From contig JAIUOS010000016.1 of NCBI GenBank assembly GCA_020161755.1, positions 1 through 64,000 of the forward strand: a DNA stretch of 64,000 nt, given 5' to 3'. The first letter of the stretch is position 1. Every line of letters starts with the position of its first letter. Below are positions 9,257 through 19,496 of this stretch, in pieces. The notes under the pieces are model-generated. The model saw only the letters and a list, made by a program, of their open reading frames with translations, had not been told where the DNA came from and ran no database searches. The position numbers and the translations under genes are program-made. Source of the stretch: Actinomycetota bacterium. GTDB taxonomy: Bacteria; Actinomycetota; Actinomycetes; Propionibacteriales; Propionibacteriaceae.

Positions 9257-9541
9257 GGCCTTCGCCGGGATGACCGTGGACGGCGGGATGACGATGGACG
9301 GCGGCCGGACCGCCACCCGTTCCCGGGATTCTCGGCTTATCACGGGCGTCGGAGGCAGGAGCAACAGTGCTTCCCGCGTTCCTCGGCTTATCAAGGCGAA
9401 TTCCGGGCCCATAACCCGAGTTTCCCGGGAAGCGTTTGCCGAGCCGCCAGGGGCCGGCCCGGTATGCCGAGAAACGCGGTAATCCCCGGGGGCCGGGCCC
9501 GTCCCCCAGATCGGTCCGAGGGCAGGCTTCGGTGCATGGTG
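9257..9541. other. Repeat-rich intergenic region
   Basis: No gene is supported. It contains a CCCGGCCTTCGCCGGG hairpin (9253-9268), the word CTCGGCTTATCA twice (9331 and 9382) and many CCCGGG-type short palindromes. This looks like eroded or nested short repeats between the ABC ATPase and the DUF4032 gene. Confidence 0.55.
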
Positions 9542-9547
9542 TAGAAA
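9542..9547 (+). promoter_or_regulatory. Probable -10 box of leaderless promoter (DUF4032 gene)
   Basis: TAGAAA ends six bases before the GTG at 9554; no Shine-Dalgarno is present. Confidence 0.5.
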
Positions 9548-9553
9548 AGACGG

Positions 9554-10927
9554 GTGCCCCGGTTCCTCTCCTCGCGCCCGGACTCACGGCTGATCCCGCT
9601 GCCGTGGGAGGTGCCACTGTCCGACTGGCCGGTCGAGCACCTGGTCGCGCTCCCCCGCGGCATCTCCCGGCACGTCGTCCGCTTCATCAAGGTCGGCAGC
9701 TCGGTGTACGCGGCGAAGGAGGTCATCGAGAGCCTCGCCATCCACGAGTACCGCATGCTCACCGACCTGCACCGCACCGACACCCCCGCGGTGGAACCGC
9801 TGGCCGTGGTCACCGGACGCGTCGACATCGACGGCGAGCCGCTCGACCCCGTCCTGATCACCCGGCACCTGGAGTTCTCGCTGCCCTACCGCTCGCTGTT
9901 CGCCCAGGGCGTGCGTCCCGACACCGTCGGACGCCTGCTGGACGCGATGGTCGTGCTGCTGGCCCGCCTGCACCTGGTGGGCTTCCTGTGGGGCGACGTC
10001 TCCCTCTCGAACATCCTGTTCCGCCGCGATGCCGGCGAGTTCGCCGCCTACCTCGTGGACGCCGAGACCGCCGAGATGCACGAGACCCTCACCGACGGGC
10101 AGCGCGAGCACGACCTGACGATCGCCACCACCAATCTCTACGGTGAGTTCAGCGACCTCGAGGCCGGGCAGATGCTGGACGCGTCCCTCGACCCGCTGAA
10201 GCTCGTCGAGTCGATCCTCACCCGCTACCGCGAACTGTGGGCCGAGTTGACCGGCGCCGAGGAGTTCAGCGGCCAGGAGGTGTTCCGCATCGAGAACCGG
10301 GTACGCCGCCTCAACGCCCTCGGGTTCGACGTGGCCGAGCTCGCCATCGACACCTCCTCCGACGGCTCCACGATCCGCATCCAGCCGAAGGTCGTGGACG
10401 CCGGCCACCACACCCGGCGCCTGCTCCGCCTCACCGGGCTGGACGTCGAGGAGCACCAGGCCCGCCGCCTGCTCAACGACCTGGACACGTTCCGGGCGCG
10501 CACCAACCAGGGCCACGTGGACGAGGCCGTCGTCGCCCACCAGTGGCTCACCGAGTGCTTCCAGCCGGTCGTGACCGCGGTGCCACCCGAACTGCGCGGC
10601 AAGCGGGAGGCCGCGCAGATCTACCACGAGGTGCTCGACTACCGCTGGTACGCCTCGCAGCGGGAGAACCGCGAGGTGCCGCTGCTGGACGCCACCTGGG
10701 GCTACATCCAGGACGTGTTGCGTGCGCTGCCCGACGAGGCCATGACCGACACCCGGGCCATCGGCGAGGAGCGCCAGCTGGCGAACCCGTTCGACCCGTC
10801 CCAGGGGTTCATCGACGACGAGGGCCCGATGCCGGTCGACCCGTGGGAGGCCGCGGCCGAGGACGACGACCTGCCCTCCCCCGCCTTCCTCGACATCGAC
10901 GCGCTCCGCGCCGGCCGTAAAGGCTGA
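9554..10927 (+). CDS. DUF4032 domain protein with kinase-like N-terminal lobe
   Basis: 457 residues. The N-terminal half resembles a lipopolysaccharide-kinase fold: a conserved lysine region (GSSVYAAKEVIESL) and a catalytic-loop-like LVGFLWGDVSLSNILFRRD followed by VDAETAEMH, where the DAE takes the place of DFG. The DUF4032 segment occupies roughly residues 220-390 (IQPKVVDAGHHTRRLL). The family is conserved in actinobacteria and its function is unknown; phosphotransfer to a small molecule or glycan is a reasonable inference. The GTG start is probably leaderless. Confidence 0.88.
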   Translation: MPRFLSSRPDSRLIPLPWEVPLSDWPVEHLVALPRGISRHVVRFIKVGSSVYAAKEVIESLAIHEYRMLTDLHRTDTPAVEPLAVVTGRVDIDGEPLDPVLITRHLEFSLPYRSLFAQGVRPDTVGRLLDAMVVLLARLHLVGFLWGDVSLSNILFRRDAGEFAAYLVDAETAEMHETLTDGQREHDLTIATTNLYGEFSDLEAGQMLDASLDPLKLVESILTRYRELWAELTGAEEFSGQEVFRIENRVRRLNALGFDVAELAIDTSSDGSTIRIQPKVVDAGHHTRRLLRLTGLDVEEHQARRLLNDLDTFRARTNQGHVDEAVVAHQWLTECFQPVVTAVPPELRGKREAAQIYHEVLDYRWYASQRENREVPLLDATWGYIQDVLRALPDEAMTDTRAIGEERQLANPFDPSQGFIDDEGPMPVDPWEAAAEDDDLPSPAFLDIDALRAGRKG

Positions 10928-10958
10928 TCCGGCGGACGGGGGCGAGCCGGCGGGTGGC

Positions 10959-10964
10959 TAAACT
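10959..10964 (+). promoter_or_regulatory. Probable -10 box of leaderless promoter (cysS)
   Basis: TAAACT ends six bases before the cysS GTG at 10971, with no ribosome-binding site. Confidence 0.6.
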
Positions 10965-10970
10965 GCCGCC

Positions 10971-12392
10971 GTGAGTTTCCGCCTGTACGACAGCGCCCGG
11001 CGCGCAGTGGTCGAGTTCCAGCCGATACGTCCCGGCGAGGTCTCGATCTACTGCTGCGGGCCCACCGTGCAGTCGGCGCCGCACCTGGGCCACATCCGCA
11101 AGGAGGTCAACTTCGACGTCCTGCGGCGCTGGCTGACCGCGTCCGGGTACACGGTGACGATGGTGACCAACATCACCGACATCGACGACAAGATCCTGAT
11201 CAAGTCGGCGGAGGCCGGCCGCGAGTGGTGGGCGCACGCCTACCTCTACGAAGCCGTCTTCCACCGCGCGTTCGCCGCGCTCGGCGTGCTGCCGCCCACC
11301 TACGAGCCGCGCGCCACCGGCCACGTCCCGGAGATGATCGAGCTGATCGCCACCCTGATCGAGCGCGGACACGCCTACGCCGCCGACGACGGCTCCGGCG
11401 ACGTGTACTTCAGCGTGGTTTCCTGGCCGGCCTACGGCGAGCTCTCGGGCATGAAGGTCGACGAGATGGAGGCCGCCGAGGACTCCGATCCGCGCGGCAA
11501 GCGCGACCCCCGCGACTTCGCCCTCTGGAAGGGGTACAAGGCCGGCGACCCGGAGACCGCCGCCTGGCAGACCCCGTGGGGCCGCGGGCGTCCCGGCTGG
11601 CACCTGGAGTGCTCCGCGATGGCCGGCAAGTACCTGGGCGACGAGTTCGACATCCACGGCGGCGGGCTCGACCTGCGCTTCCCGCACCACGAGAACGAGC
11701 TCGCCCAGTCGCGCGCGGCCGGGCGTCCGTTCGCGCGCCACTGGATGCACAACGCCTGGGTCACCATGGCCGGGGAGAAGATGAGCAAGTCGCTCGGCAA
11801 CACCGCCGACGTCCTCGCCGCGGTCGACGCCTACGGCGGACGCGCGGTGCGCCTCTACCTCGCCGGGCCGCACTACCGCTCGGCCATCGAACTGTCGGAC
11901 GCCTCGCTCGCCGAGGCCGCCGCACAGCTCGCCCGCATCGACTCGTTCCTCGCCCGCGCCTCGGCCGTCGCAGCGGGCTGGACGGCCTGGACGCCCCGCG
12001 AGGCCATCCCCGCCGCCTTCGCCGCGGCGATGGACGACGACCTGGGCACCTCGGCCGCGCTCGCCGTGCTGTTCGGCACGATCAAGGAGGGCAACGTCGC
12101 GCTGGAGGCCGGCGACGTCGAGAGGGCGAAGCAGGCGTACGCCGCGGTGAAGGCCATGCTCGGCGTCCTCGGCCTCGACCCGGACGCCCCCGAGTGGGCG
12201 CAGCAGAACGCGTCCGGCGGCGACCTGACGCCGGTCGTGGACGGGCTGGTGGCCGCCCTGCTCGAACAGCGCGCCCAGGCCCGCGCCCGCAAGGACTGGC
12301 CGGCGGCGGACGCGATCCGCGACCAGCTGTCCGCCATCGGGCTGAAGGTCGACGACACGCCCAACGGCCCTCGCTGGTCGATCGAGAAGTAG
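10971..12392 (+). CDS. cysS: Cysteinyl-tRNA synthetase
   Basis: 473 residues, the normal length for CysRS. Class I signatures are present: HLGH at 38-41 as the HIGH motif, the zinc-binding cysteines (CCGPT at 28-32 and LECSAM), HHENELAQS, and KMSKS in [10 protein letters not shown]. It charges tRNA-Cys using ATP and feeds all protein synthesis. rlmB follows after seven bases. In mycobacteria the order is carD-ispD-ispF-cysS-rlmB; here the two halves of that cluster lie about 42 kb apart. Confidence 0.97.
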   Translation: MSFRLYDSARRAVVEFQPIRPGEVSIYCCGPTVQSAPHLGHIRKEVNFDVLRRWLTASGYTVTMVTNITDIDDKILIKSAEAGREWWAHAYLYEAVFHRAFAALGVLPPTYEPRATGHVPEMIELIATLIERGHAYAADDGSGDVYFSVVSWPAYGELSGMKVDEMEAAEDSDPRGKRDPRDFALWKGYKAGDPETAAWQTPWGRGRPGWHLECSAMAGKYLGDEFDIHGGGLDLRFPHHENELAQSRAAGRPFARHWMHNAWVTMAGEKMSKSLGNTADVLAAVDAYGGRAVRLYLAGPHYRSAIELSDASLAEAAAQLARIDSFLARASAVAAGWTAWTPREAIPAAFAAAMDDDLGTSAALAVLFGTIKEGNVALEAGDVERAKQAYAAVKAMLGVLGLDPDAPEWAQQNASGGDLTPVVDGLVAALLEQRAQARARKDWPAADAIRDQLSAIGLKVDDTPNGPRWSIEK

Positions 12393-12399
12393 GAGCACC

Positions 12400-13383
12400 A
12401 TGCCAGGGAACAGCCAGCGCAAGGGCGCCGTCCGCAAGAAGGGCAAGACCACCCCGGCCGGGTCGGGCGGACGCGTCCGTCGTGGCCTGGAGGGCAAGGG
12501 CCCGACCCCGCGCGCGGAGGACCGGCCCTACCACAAGGCGTACCGCAAGCGCGGTCCGGACGAGCCCGGGAAGACCACCGGCGGCAAGCCGAAGTCCGGG
12601 CGCGGCGGCGCGGGCGGACGCGGCGCCTCGGGCACCGCGACGGCCGGCTCCGACTGGGTCATCGGCCGCAACCCGGTGCTGGAAGCCATGCAGGCCGGGC
12701 TGCCGATCAAGCGCGCCTACGTGGCCGAGGGCCTCGAGCGCGACGACCGGCTGCGCGACATCTTCACGTTCGCCGCGGGCAACGGCATCCCGCTGCTCCA
12801 GGCGACCCGCTCCGAGCTCGACCGGCTCACCGGCGGCGGCGTCCACCAGGGCGTCGCCCTGCAACTGCCCGCCTTCGAGTACGCCGACGCCGAGGACGTG
12901 CTCGCCGACGCGCTGGACGGCGAGACCGCCGGCCTCGTGGTGGCCTGCGACTCGATCACCGACCCCCGCAACCTGGGCGCGATCATCCGCAGCGCGGCCG
13001 CGTTCGGGGCACACGGCGTGATCATCCCCGAGCGACGCTCGGCGCAGATGACCGCCGCGGCCTGGAAGACGTCCGCCGGAGCGGCCGCGCGGATCCCGGT
13101 GGCCCGGGTGACCAACCTCAACCGCACGCTGAAGACCTACGCCGACGCCGGGTTCACGGTGGCCGGTCTCGACGGCGAGTCCGAGGTCGACGTGGCCGGT
13201 TTCCCCGGCATCGACGGCCCCGTGCTGCTGGTCATCGGGTCCGAGGGCGAGGGCCTGGCGCGGCTCGTCCGCGAGAACTGCGACGTGCTGGTGAGCATCC
13301 CGATCGACTCCGACGTGGAGTCGCTCAACGCCGGGGTGGCGGCGGCGATCGCCCTTTACGAAGTTTCGCGCTCCCGCGCGTAG
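12400..13383 (+). CDS. rlmB: 23S rRNA 2'-O-methyltransferase RlmB (SpoU family)
   Basis: 327 residues. A very basic, glycine-rich N-terminal tail (about 1-80, with repeated KGK, RGG and GGRG) precedes the RlmB substrate-binding domain (DWVIGRNPVLEAM) and the SPOUT knot. Motif 1 is DPRNLGAIIRSAAAFG, motif 2 is VIGSEGEGLARLV and motif 3 is SLNAGVAAAIALYE. It methylates the ribose of G2251 in 23S rRNA. The long tail probably binds RNA. The ATG follows AGGAGCACC seven bases after the cysS stop, so the pair is an operon. Confidence 0.95.
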   Translation: MPGNSQRKGAVRKKGKTTPAGSGGRVRRGLEGKGPTPRAEDRPYHKAYRKRGPDEPGKTTGGKPKSGRGGAGGRGASGTATAGSDWVIGRNPVLEAMQAGLPIKRAYVAEGLERDDRLRDIFTFAAGNGIPLLQATRSELDRLTGGGVHQGVALQLPAFEYADAEDVLADALDGETAGLVVACDSITDPRNLGAIIRSAAAFGAHGVIIPERRSAQMTAAAWKTSAGAAARIPVARVTNLNRTLKTYADAGFTVAGLDGESEVDVAGFPGIDGPVLLVIGSEGEGLARLVRENCDVLVSIPIDSDVESLNAGVAAAIALYEVSRSRA

Positions 13384-13545
13384 CCGTTCCTGACCCTCTG
13401 CTGAGCATGGGCTGAGGCCGCGGTAAAGATCGCCCGTTCGGGTGCATGAGGTTGCGAATACCTCTCCCTAACACTGTTCACCTCTGGCATGGTCAGCGGT
13501 GGCCGGGACCCACCCCCCGGCCTCCAACGCAGGAGGGAAACACAC

Positions 13546-15471
13546 ATGCAGCAGTTGTCCCGAGGAGCCGTCAAGGCCGCGTCCCCGACCAGCGCGAGCA
13601 GATGGCGCCGTTCCCTGGCGGTGGTCGCCGCCACCGCCGTGGGCGTCGGCACAACCATCGCCGCCACGCCCGCCTCAATGGCCGCAGAGGTGTACTTCTG
13701 CGCGGACAACACCCAGCCGTACGTCCCGGTCTCGACCGTCGAGGCGTACGCCGCAGGGACCACGGTCCACGGGCTCTCGGTGACCAGCGGCACCACGCCG
13801 GAGGCCTTCACGGGCACCTACATCGGCTTCGTCGACAACTACATCGGCAGCAACAAGGATCTGCTGCTCTTCAAGCTCAGCAGCCCGGTGATCGACGGCA
13901 CCAACGGCCTCAAGCCGGCAGGCATCTGGGCCGGCATGTCCGGCTCGCCGGTCTATGACGCCGACGGCCGGCTGATCGGCGCGGTCGCCTACAGCCTGAA
14001 CTCCGACAACCTCCCGATCGCCGGCGTCACCCCCGCCGAGTACATGAAGTCGATCGGCTCGACCGCGGTCAGCACCGTGAACAAGGTCAAGGTCACCCCC
14101 GCCAACCTCCGGGTCACCGCGGACGGTGCGAAGGTGGCCGGCACCAACCTGGTCGGCGGCACGCTCTCGCCGGCCAGGATCGTGAAGGTCGCCGGCGGCG
14201 CCGGGACCGCCCTCAACGCGTTCACGAACCGCACCCTCGCCCGCACCCCGAAGACGGTGAAGGGCGCGTCCTTCCTGCGCAGCGGCAACTTCGCGCCCGC
14301 CGCGGCCGTGAACGCCGGTGTCAACGACCCGCTGGTGGCCGGCGGCACGATCGCCGCCCTGTACGGCACCGACGAGCTGGTCGCCGGCGGGATCGGCACC
14401 GTGACCGCGGTCTGCTCCGTCGGCGGCACCACCACGGTGTGGGCCTTCGGACACCCGATGTCGCACGACGGCAGGACGTCGATGTACATGTCGAACGCCT
14501 CGACCGCGATGATCGTGCCCGACGGCACCGGCGTGTACGGCTCCTACAAGCAGGTCTCCGAGTTCGGGCAGCCGCTGGGCATGGTCACCCAGGACCGCGC
14601 GGTCGGCCTCCGCGGCACCGTGGGCGCGACCACCGGCTTCGGTATCGACGTGGCCGTCCAGAACCCGGCCGGCACCGAGGTCGGCACCTACCACGGTGAG
14701 CTGGCCTACCAGGACCTGACCGCCTCCGCGCTCGCCTACATGATCGGCTCGGCGGCCTACGACCAGCTCGACGAGATCAGCAACGGCACCGGTGAGGTCA
14801 CCTGGACGATCAACTTCACCCGCGGCGACGGTTCGCCCGCCACGCTCACCAACAACCAGGTCGTCGCCGGTTCGTTCTTCCTCGACGACCTGGGCACCCA
14901 GGCCGCCAACGACGCCTGGGCGCTGACCTCGAACGAGTTCGAGGACGTCACGATCACGGGCATCGAGGTGACCGTCAAGCTCCTGAGCGCCGACAGCCTC
15001 ACCTACAAGGCCAACGACGTGCAGGTGCTGGGCAAGGACAACGTCACGTGGGGTTCGCTCGACGGCAGCAAGCTCAAGGCCGGCGGCACCTACACGGTGC
15101 GTCCGGAGTACGTGGTGAAGAAGAACGGCCGGACCGCTGGCAAGGCGACCGGCGCCACCCAGTCGGTGACGCTGTCGACGAAGGCCCGCACCGGCGGCTC
15201 GTTCAAGTTCGTCGGCACCAACTCCGCCAGCGAGGACTGCGTGATCTACTCCGACGGCAGCATCGAGTGCACCGTTTGGGACACCGAGGATCCCACCTAC
15301 ACCGACTTCGACGAGTTGCTCGCCGCACTCGACGACGAGGTGTCGGACGCCTCCGTGGACGCCACCCTCCGCTACAAGAAGACCTCGGGTTCGGCGATCC
15401 AGGAGTTCACCTGGACCGGACCGGGCGTCGTGTCCGGCAGCGCAAAGGCGCTGTTCACCATCAAGAAGTAG
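13546..15471 (+). CDS. Secreted SpoIVB/S55-type peptidase-like protein
   Basis: 641 residues. A positively charged N-terminus and hydrophobic stretch (about 23-46, ending ASMAAEV) form a signal peptide. The S55 signature GMSGSP is at 130-135 (Ser132 the likely nucleophile), and WAFGHPM later supplies the candidate histidine. The C-terminal third holds FKFVGTNSASEDCVIYSDGS and looks beta-rich. SpoIVB cleaves a protein partner across the membrane during Bacillus sporulation; this organism is not expected to sporulate, so the substrate is unknown. There is a strong ribosome-binding site (GCAGGAGGG). It stands alone, between rlmB and a bidirectional terminator. Confidence 0.85.
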   Translation: MQQLSRGAVKAASPTSASRWRRSLAVVAATAVGVGTTIAATPASMAAEVYFCADNTQPYVPVSTVEAYAAGTTVHGLSVTSGTTPEAFTGTYIGFVDNYIGSNKDLLLFKLSSPVIDGTNGLKPAGIWAGMSGSPVYDADGRLIGAVAYSLNSDNLPIAGVTPAEYMKSIGSTAVSTVNKVKVTPANLRVTADGAKVAGTNLVGGTLSPARIVKVAGGAGTALNAFTNRTLARTPKTVKGASFLRSGNFAPAAAVNAGVNDPLVAGGTIAALYGTDELVAGGIGTVTAVCSVGGTTTVWAFGHPMSHDGRTSMYMSNASTAMIVPDGTGVYGSYKQVSEFGQPLGMVTQDRAVGLRGTVGATTGFGIDVAVQNPAGTEVGTYHGELAYQDLTASALAYMIGSAAYDQLDEISNGTGEVTWTINFTRGDGSPATLTNNQVVAGSFFLDDLGTQAANDAWALTSNEFEDVTITGIEVTVKLLSADSLTYKANDVQVLGKDNVTWGSLDGSKLKAGGTYTVRPEYVVKKNGRTAGKATGATQSVTLSTKARTGGSFKFVGTNSASEDCVIYSDGSIECTVWDTEDPTYTDFDELLAALDDEVSDASVDATLRYKKTSGSAIQEFTWTGPGVVSGSAKALFTIKK

Positions 15472-15524
15472 GTCCGCGCAGGGGACGAAGAGACACGCCC
15501 GCGCCTCGGCGAACGGGTGTCGGC

Positions 15525-15556
15525 GCCGGCCGGGAGACAAGGGGCTCCCGGCCGGC
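15525..15556. terminator. Bidirectional terminator
   Basis: A 12-bp perfect stem GCCGGCCGGGAG around an 8-base loop, between the convergent S55 and E1 genes. It is flanked by an outer ACAAGGG/CCCTTGT pairing. Confidence 0.8.
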
Positions 15557-15562
15557 CCTTGT

Positions 15563-18019
15563 CTACACCCCGAGGCGGGTGCGACGGATCAGCTCGCCGT
15601 CGGTGTAGTTGGCGCCCGGGACGTGGCCGGGCAGCGGCAGGATGCGTTCGTGGACGGCGTCCACGATCCAGCCCGGCTGCGGGAAGAACAGGTCCTCCAG
15701 CTCGGGAGCGGGGGTGATGTGGTTGCGGGCTCCCACCACGACCACCGGGGCGTCCAGAGCGTCGAAAGCCAGGTTCGCCACATCGGTGGCGACGGTCTGC
15801 AGGAACGAGCCGCGCGCGACAGCGTCCGAGGCCAGCACCAGGCGTCCGGTCCTCCGAACGCTCTCGACGACGGTGGTGTAGTCGAGCGGCGCGACGAAAC
15901 GCAGGTCGATGACCTCGGCGGAGACGCCGTACTTCTCGGCGAGGATGTCGGCGGCCTCCAGAGCTCGGTACAGGGTCGCGCCGAGCGTGGCGATGGTGAG
16001 GTCGGTGCCCTCACGGCGGACGACCGGCTGGCCCTCGGGGGTCTCGTAGTAGCCCTCGGGCACCCCGTCGGCCTCGAACTGTTCGCCGATGTCGTAGAGC
16101 AGCTGGGACTCCAGGAAGACCACCGGGTCGGTGCCGGCCAGAGCCAGGTTGAGCATGCCCTTGGCGTCGGTCGGGGTGGACGGGAAGTACACCTTCAGGC
16201 CCGGGATGTGCGCGACCAGCGCCGCCCAGTCCTGGGAGTGCTGGGCGCCGTACTTGTTGCCCACGCTGACCCGCAGCACCAGCGGCATCTTCAGCAGGCC
16301 GGCCGACATCGACTGCCACTTGGCCATCTGGTTGAACACCTCGTCGCCGGCGCGTCCGAGGAAGTCGCAGTACATCAGCTCGACGACCGCGCGTCCGCCG
16401 GACAGGGCGTAGCCGACGCCGGCGCCGACGATCGCGGCCTCCGAGATCGGGGAGTTGAACAGCCGGCGGTAGGGCAGCAGTTCGGTGAGCCCGCGGTAGA
16501 CGGCGAACGCGCCGCCCCAGTCGCGGTTCTCCTCGCCCCAGGCGCACAGCGTCGGGTCGATCGCGTACCGGTGCGCCATGGCCTCGAACAGGCCGTCGCG
16601 GAACTGGTACATCTTGACCTTGGAGACCGGCTTGCCGCTCGCGTCCGTCGCGGTGCGGACCTTCTTGGCGATCGCCTTGACCCGGGCGTTGTCGGCCAGC
16701 GGCTCGTTCAGCTCGGGCTCCTCACCGTCGCCGAACGCCTCGACGTGGCCGTTGCTCAGCATCCTGGACTCGATGTAGGTGGCGTCCACCCGCTCGAGAT
16801 CGTCGCTGGAGGCCAGCGCGAGCACCTTGGTGAGGCGCTCGACGATGCGGGCGTGCAGGTCCTCGACCGCGGTGGCGGTGATGGCCTTCCTGCCCACCAG
16901 CAGGTCGGTGAACGCGGTGATGGAGTCGGCCTGCTCCCAGGCCTCGATCTCCTCGCGGCTGCGGTAGCTGGACGCGTCCGAGGGGCTGTGGCCGGAGATG
17001 CGGTAGGTGATGGTGTCGAGCAGGACGGGGCCGCGTCCGGCCAGCAGGAGTTCCTTCTTGCGCGCGATCGCGTCCGCGACGGCGAGCGGGTCGTAGCCGT
17101 CCACGCGTTCGGCGTGCATGGCCTCGGGGTTCACGCCTGCGCCGACCCGGGCGAGGATGTCGTAACCCATGGTCTCGCCGTCGGTCTGGCCGCCCATGCC
17201 GTAGAAGTTGTTGAAGAAGTTGAACAGGATCGGGGGGTTACCGCCGTCCTCGGTGCGCCACAGCTGGCGGAACTGGTCCATGGCGGAGAACATCATGGCC
17301 TCCCACACCGGGCCGCACCCCATCGAGGCGTCCCCGATGTTGGCGATCACGATGCCCGGACGCCGGTTGACCCGCTTGAACAGCGCGGCCCCGTTCGCGA
17401 TCGGCGCCGAGCCGCCCACGATGGCGTTGTTGGGCATCGAGCCGAACGGGGTGAAGAAGGCGTGCATCGAGCCGCCCATGCCCCGGTTGAAGCCGACCTT
17501 GCGGGCGAAGATCTCGGCCAGGGTGCCGAACAGGATGAAGTTCTCGGTGAGCTCCTCGGCCGTGTCGTAGCCGATTTGCTCGGCGTAGCGCAGGGTGTCG
17601 CCGCCGAGGAAGCCGCTCATGATGCCCTGGAGCTTGTCGGCGTCCAGCTTGCGCGCGGCGGAGAAGCTCTTGGCGAGGATCTCGCCGTGGCTGCGGTGGG
17701 AGCCGAAGATGAAGTCGTCGGCGTCGAGCTCGGCGGCCTGGCCGACCGCGGACGCCTCCTGGCCCATCGACAGGTGCGCGGGGCCCTTGTGGTTGTACTC
17801 GATGCCCTGCCAGCCGCCGGTGGTCTTGATCGAGTTCAGCATCGACTCGAACTCGCGGATGGCGATCATGTCGTGCAGCATCGCGACCAGGCCGTCGGTG
17901 CCGTACCGCTTCTTCGCACTGGCGAAGTCCTGGGTGTAGGCGTTGACCGGGATCGGCGGCACCGTGATCGTCGAGGCCTTCCGGACCTCCGCCGGGTTCA
18001 CGTTCAGTGACTTGGGCAT
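15563..18019 (-). CDS. 2-oxoacid dehydrogenase E1, alpha and beta subunits fused
   Basis: 818 residues. The alpha half (about 40-400) carries the thiamine diphosphate site ([13 protein letters not shown] followed by [13 protein letters not shown]) and the phosphorylation-loop-like [14 protein letters not shown]. The beta half (about 480-815) has [23 protein letters not shown], the [13 protein letters not shown] and GAQHSQDW motifs and a C-terminal transketolase domain. It decarboxylates a 2-oxo acid and acetylates or acylates the E2 lipoyl arm. The fused arrangement and sequence lean to branched-chain or acetoin-type E1 rather than homodimeric AceE. Last gene of the E2-E3-E1 run; AAGGAAG precedes the ATG. 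Confidence 0.93.
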   Translation of the reverse strand: MPKSLNVNPAEVRKASTITVPPIPVNAYTQDFASAKKRYGTDGLVAMLHDMIAIREFESMLNSIKTTGGWQGIEYNHKGPAHLSMGQEASAVGQAAELDADDFIFGSHRSHGEILAKSFSAARKLDADKLQGIMSGFLGGDTLRYAEQIGYDTAEELTENFILFGTLAEIFARKVGFNRGMGGSMHAFFTPFGSMPNNAIVGGSAPIANGAALFKRVNRRPGIVIANIGDASMGCGPVWEAMMFSAMDQFRQLWRTEDGGNPPILFNFFNNFYGMGGQTDGETMGYDILARVGAGVNPEAMHAERVDGYDPLAVADAIARKKELLLAGRGPVLLDTITYRISGHSPSDASSYRSREEIEAWEQADSITAFTDLLVGRKAITATAVEDLHARIVERLTKVLALASSDDLERVDATYIESRMLSNGHVEAFGDGEEPELNEPLADNARVKAIAKKVRTATDASGKPVSKVKMYQFRDGLFEAMAHRYAIDPTLCAWGEENRDWGGAFAVYRGLTELLPYRRLFNSPISEAAIVGAGVGYALSGGRAVVELMYCDFLGRAGDEVFNQMAKWQSMSAGLLKMPLVLRVSVGNKYGAQHSQDWAALVAHIPGLKVYFPSTPTDAKGMLNLALAGTDPVVFLESQLLYDIGEQFEADGVPEGYYETPEGQPVVRREGTDLTIATLGATLYRALEAADILAEKYGVSAEVIDLRFVAPLDYTTVVESVRRTGRLVLASDAVARGSFLQTVATDVANLAFDALDAPVVVVGARNHITPAPELEDLFFPQPGWIVDAVHERILPLPGHVPGANYTDGELIRRTRLGV

Positions 18020-18058
18020 GTCTTCCTTCTTCGTTCTTGGTTCGGGCCCCTCCGACTT

Positions 18059-18098
18059 GTCAGAACCTCAGGTCGCTCCAGCGGTCTGAGATTCTGAC
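18059..18098 (-). terminator. Intercistronic hairpin between lpdA and E1
   Basis: Arms GTCAGAACCTCAG and CTGAGATTCTGAC pair with one G-T, around a 14-base loop. Without a T run it more likely protects mRNA or attenuates than ends transcription. Confidence 0.55.
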
Positions 18099-18114
18099 AA
18101 CTCGGCGGGTGGGG

Positions 18115-19485
18115 TCAGTTCTTGATGGCCCACGCGGCTTCGCGGATGCCTTCGCTCACGGTGGGGTGGGGGAAGACGACCTGGCGCAGGTCGTCGACGG
18201 ACAGGTCGGTCTCGAGGACGGCGGCCGCGCCCCAGATGGTCTCGGGCGCGTAGGTGCCGAGCATGTGGACGCCGAGGACGGCCCGGGTGGCCTTGTCGGC
18301 GATCAGTTTGACCGCGCCCGGGCCACGGACGCCGTTCTCGGCGACGAACCGGCCGGAGACGGCCAGCGGCACGGTGGCGGTGGTGACCTCGTGGCCCCGG
18401 TCCTTCGCCTGGGCCTCGGTGAGGCCGACGCCGGCCGCCTCGGGCATCGAGTAGACCGCCCACGGGATGGTGTCGCCGCGCAGCAGCTGGCCGGACGCGG
18501 TCGCGGCGACGGGATCGATGATGTGCGCGGCGGCGATCTCGCCCATCCGGTAGGCGGCGTGTGCGAGCAGGCTGCGTCCGGTGACGTCCCCGACCGCCCA
18601 CACGTTCGGCAGGTTGGTGCGCATCGTGTCGTCCACGACGACCCCACGCGGGCCGACCTCGAGCCCGGCCTCGGCGGCACCCCAACCGTCGACCAGCGGT
18701 CGCCGGCCCACCGCCATCAGGACCAGGTCGGCCTCGGTGCGCCGCTCGGCGCCGGTCGCGTCGGTGTGGACGACCGTCGAGCCCTCGATGCCGGTCACCC
18801 GGCAGCCCAGGTGGAACGTGACGTCCTTCAGGGCCTTGCGCAGCTTCGCGGCCAGGTCGTCGTCCATGAACGGCACGATCTCGGGCAGCATCTCGATCAC
18901 CTCGACCTGCGCGCCGAACGCGGCGAACAGCGAGGCGAACTCCAGCCCGATCACGCCGCCGCCGATGACCGCGAGCCGCTTCGGGACGGCGTCGACGGCC
19001 AGCAGGCCGGTGGAGTCGACCACCAGCGGGTTGTCCTTCGCCCCCGGGATGGGCGGCATCACCGGCACCGAGCCGGTGGCCAGGATCACGTGGTCCGCGG
19101 TCCGGCGGACGCCGTCCACCTCGACCACGCCGGGCCCGACCAGGGTGCCGTGCGCCTTCGCGACCTCGACGCCGGCCCGCTTCTCGGCCGCGCCCACGCC
19201 TGCGACGAGCTTGCCGACCACGTCGGCCTTCCACGCCTGGACGACGCCCCAGTCGTAGGCCACGTTCTCGGCGGTCACGCCGAACGGGGCGGAGTGGCGG
19301 GCGTGCTCGTACAGCTTCGCCGAGTTGAGCAGGCTCTTGGTGGGGATGCAGCCCACGTTCAGGCAGGTGCCGCCGAGGGCGTCCTTCTCGACCAGCAGCA
19401 CCTTCTTGCCGGCGTGCCCGAGTCGTTCGGCGGCGAGGTAGCCGCCGGGACCGCCGCCGAGGACGATCACGTCATAGTCAGCCAT
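18115..19485 (-). CDS. lpdA: Dihydrolipoyl dehydrogenase (E3)
   Basis: 456 residues. FAD site VIVLGGGPGGYLAAERLG at the N-terminus, redox disulfide GGTCLNVGCIP, NAD site VIGGGVIGLEFASLF, second FAD motif VWAVGDVTGRSLLAHAA and the C-terminal catalytic pair in FPHPTVSEGI. It re-oxidises dihydrolipoamide on E2 and makes NADH. The ATG at 19485 follows GAGGAAGCAGAAC. It lies 11 bases after E2, in the same operon. Confidence 0.96.
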   Translation of the reverse strand: MADYDVIVLGGGPGGYLAAERLGHAGKKVLLVEKDALGGTCLNVGCIPTKSLLNSAKLYEHARHSAPFGVTAENVAYDWGVVQAWKADVVGKLVAGVGAAEKRAGVEVAKAHGTLVGPGVVEVDGVRRTADHVILATGSVPVMPPIPGAKDNPLVVDSTGLLAVDAVPKRLAVIGGGVIGLEFASLFAAFGAQVEVIEMLPEIVPFMDDDLAAKLRKALKDVTFHLGCRVTGIEGSTVVHTDATGAERRTEADLVLMAVGRRPLVDGWGAAEAGLEVGPRGVVVDDTMRTNLPNVWAVGDVTGRSLLAHAAYRMGEIAAAHIIDPVAATASGQLLRGDTIPWAVYSMPEAAGVGLTEAQAKDRGHEVTTATVPLAVSGRFVAENGVRGPGAVKLIADKATRAVLGVHMLGTYAPETIWGAAAVLETDLSVDDLRQVVFPHPTVSEGIREAAWAIKN

Positions 19486-19496
19486 GTTCTGCTTCC

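Noticed and set aside
9200-9541. Possible CRISPR array or insertion sequence
   Set aside because: The units are palindromic, separated by single bases or irregular distances; no spacers, cas genes or transposase are present.
15623-18010. A 795-codon open frame on the plus strand
   Set aside because: Antisense shadow of the E1 gene; the translation is Gly/Arg/His/Asp-rich with no domain, as expected for GC-rich antisense DNA.
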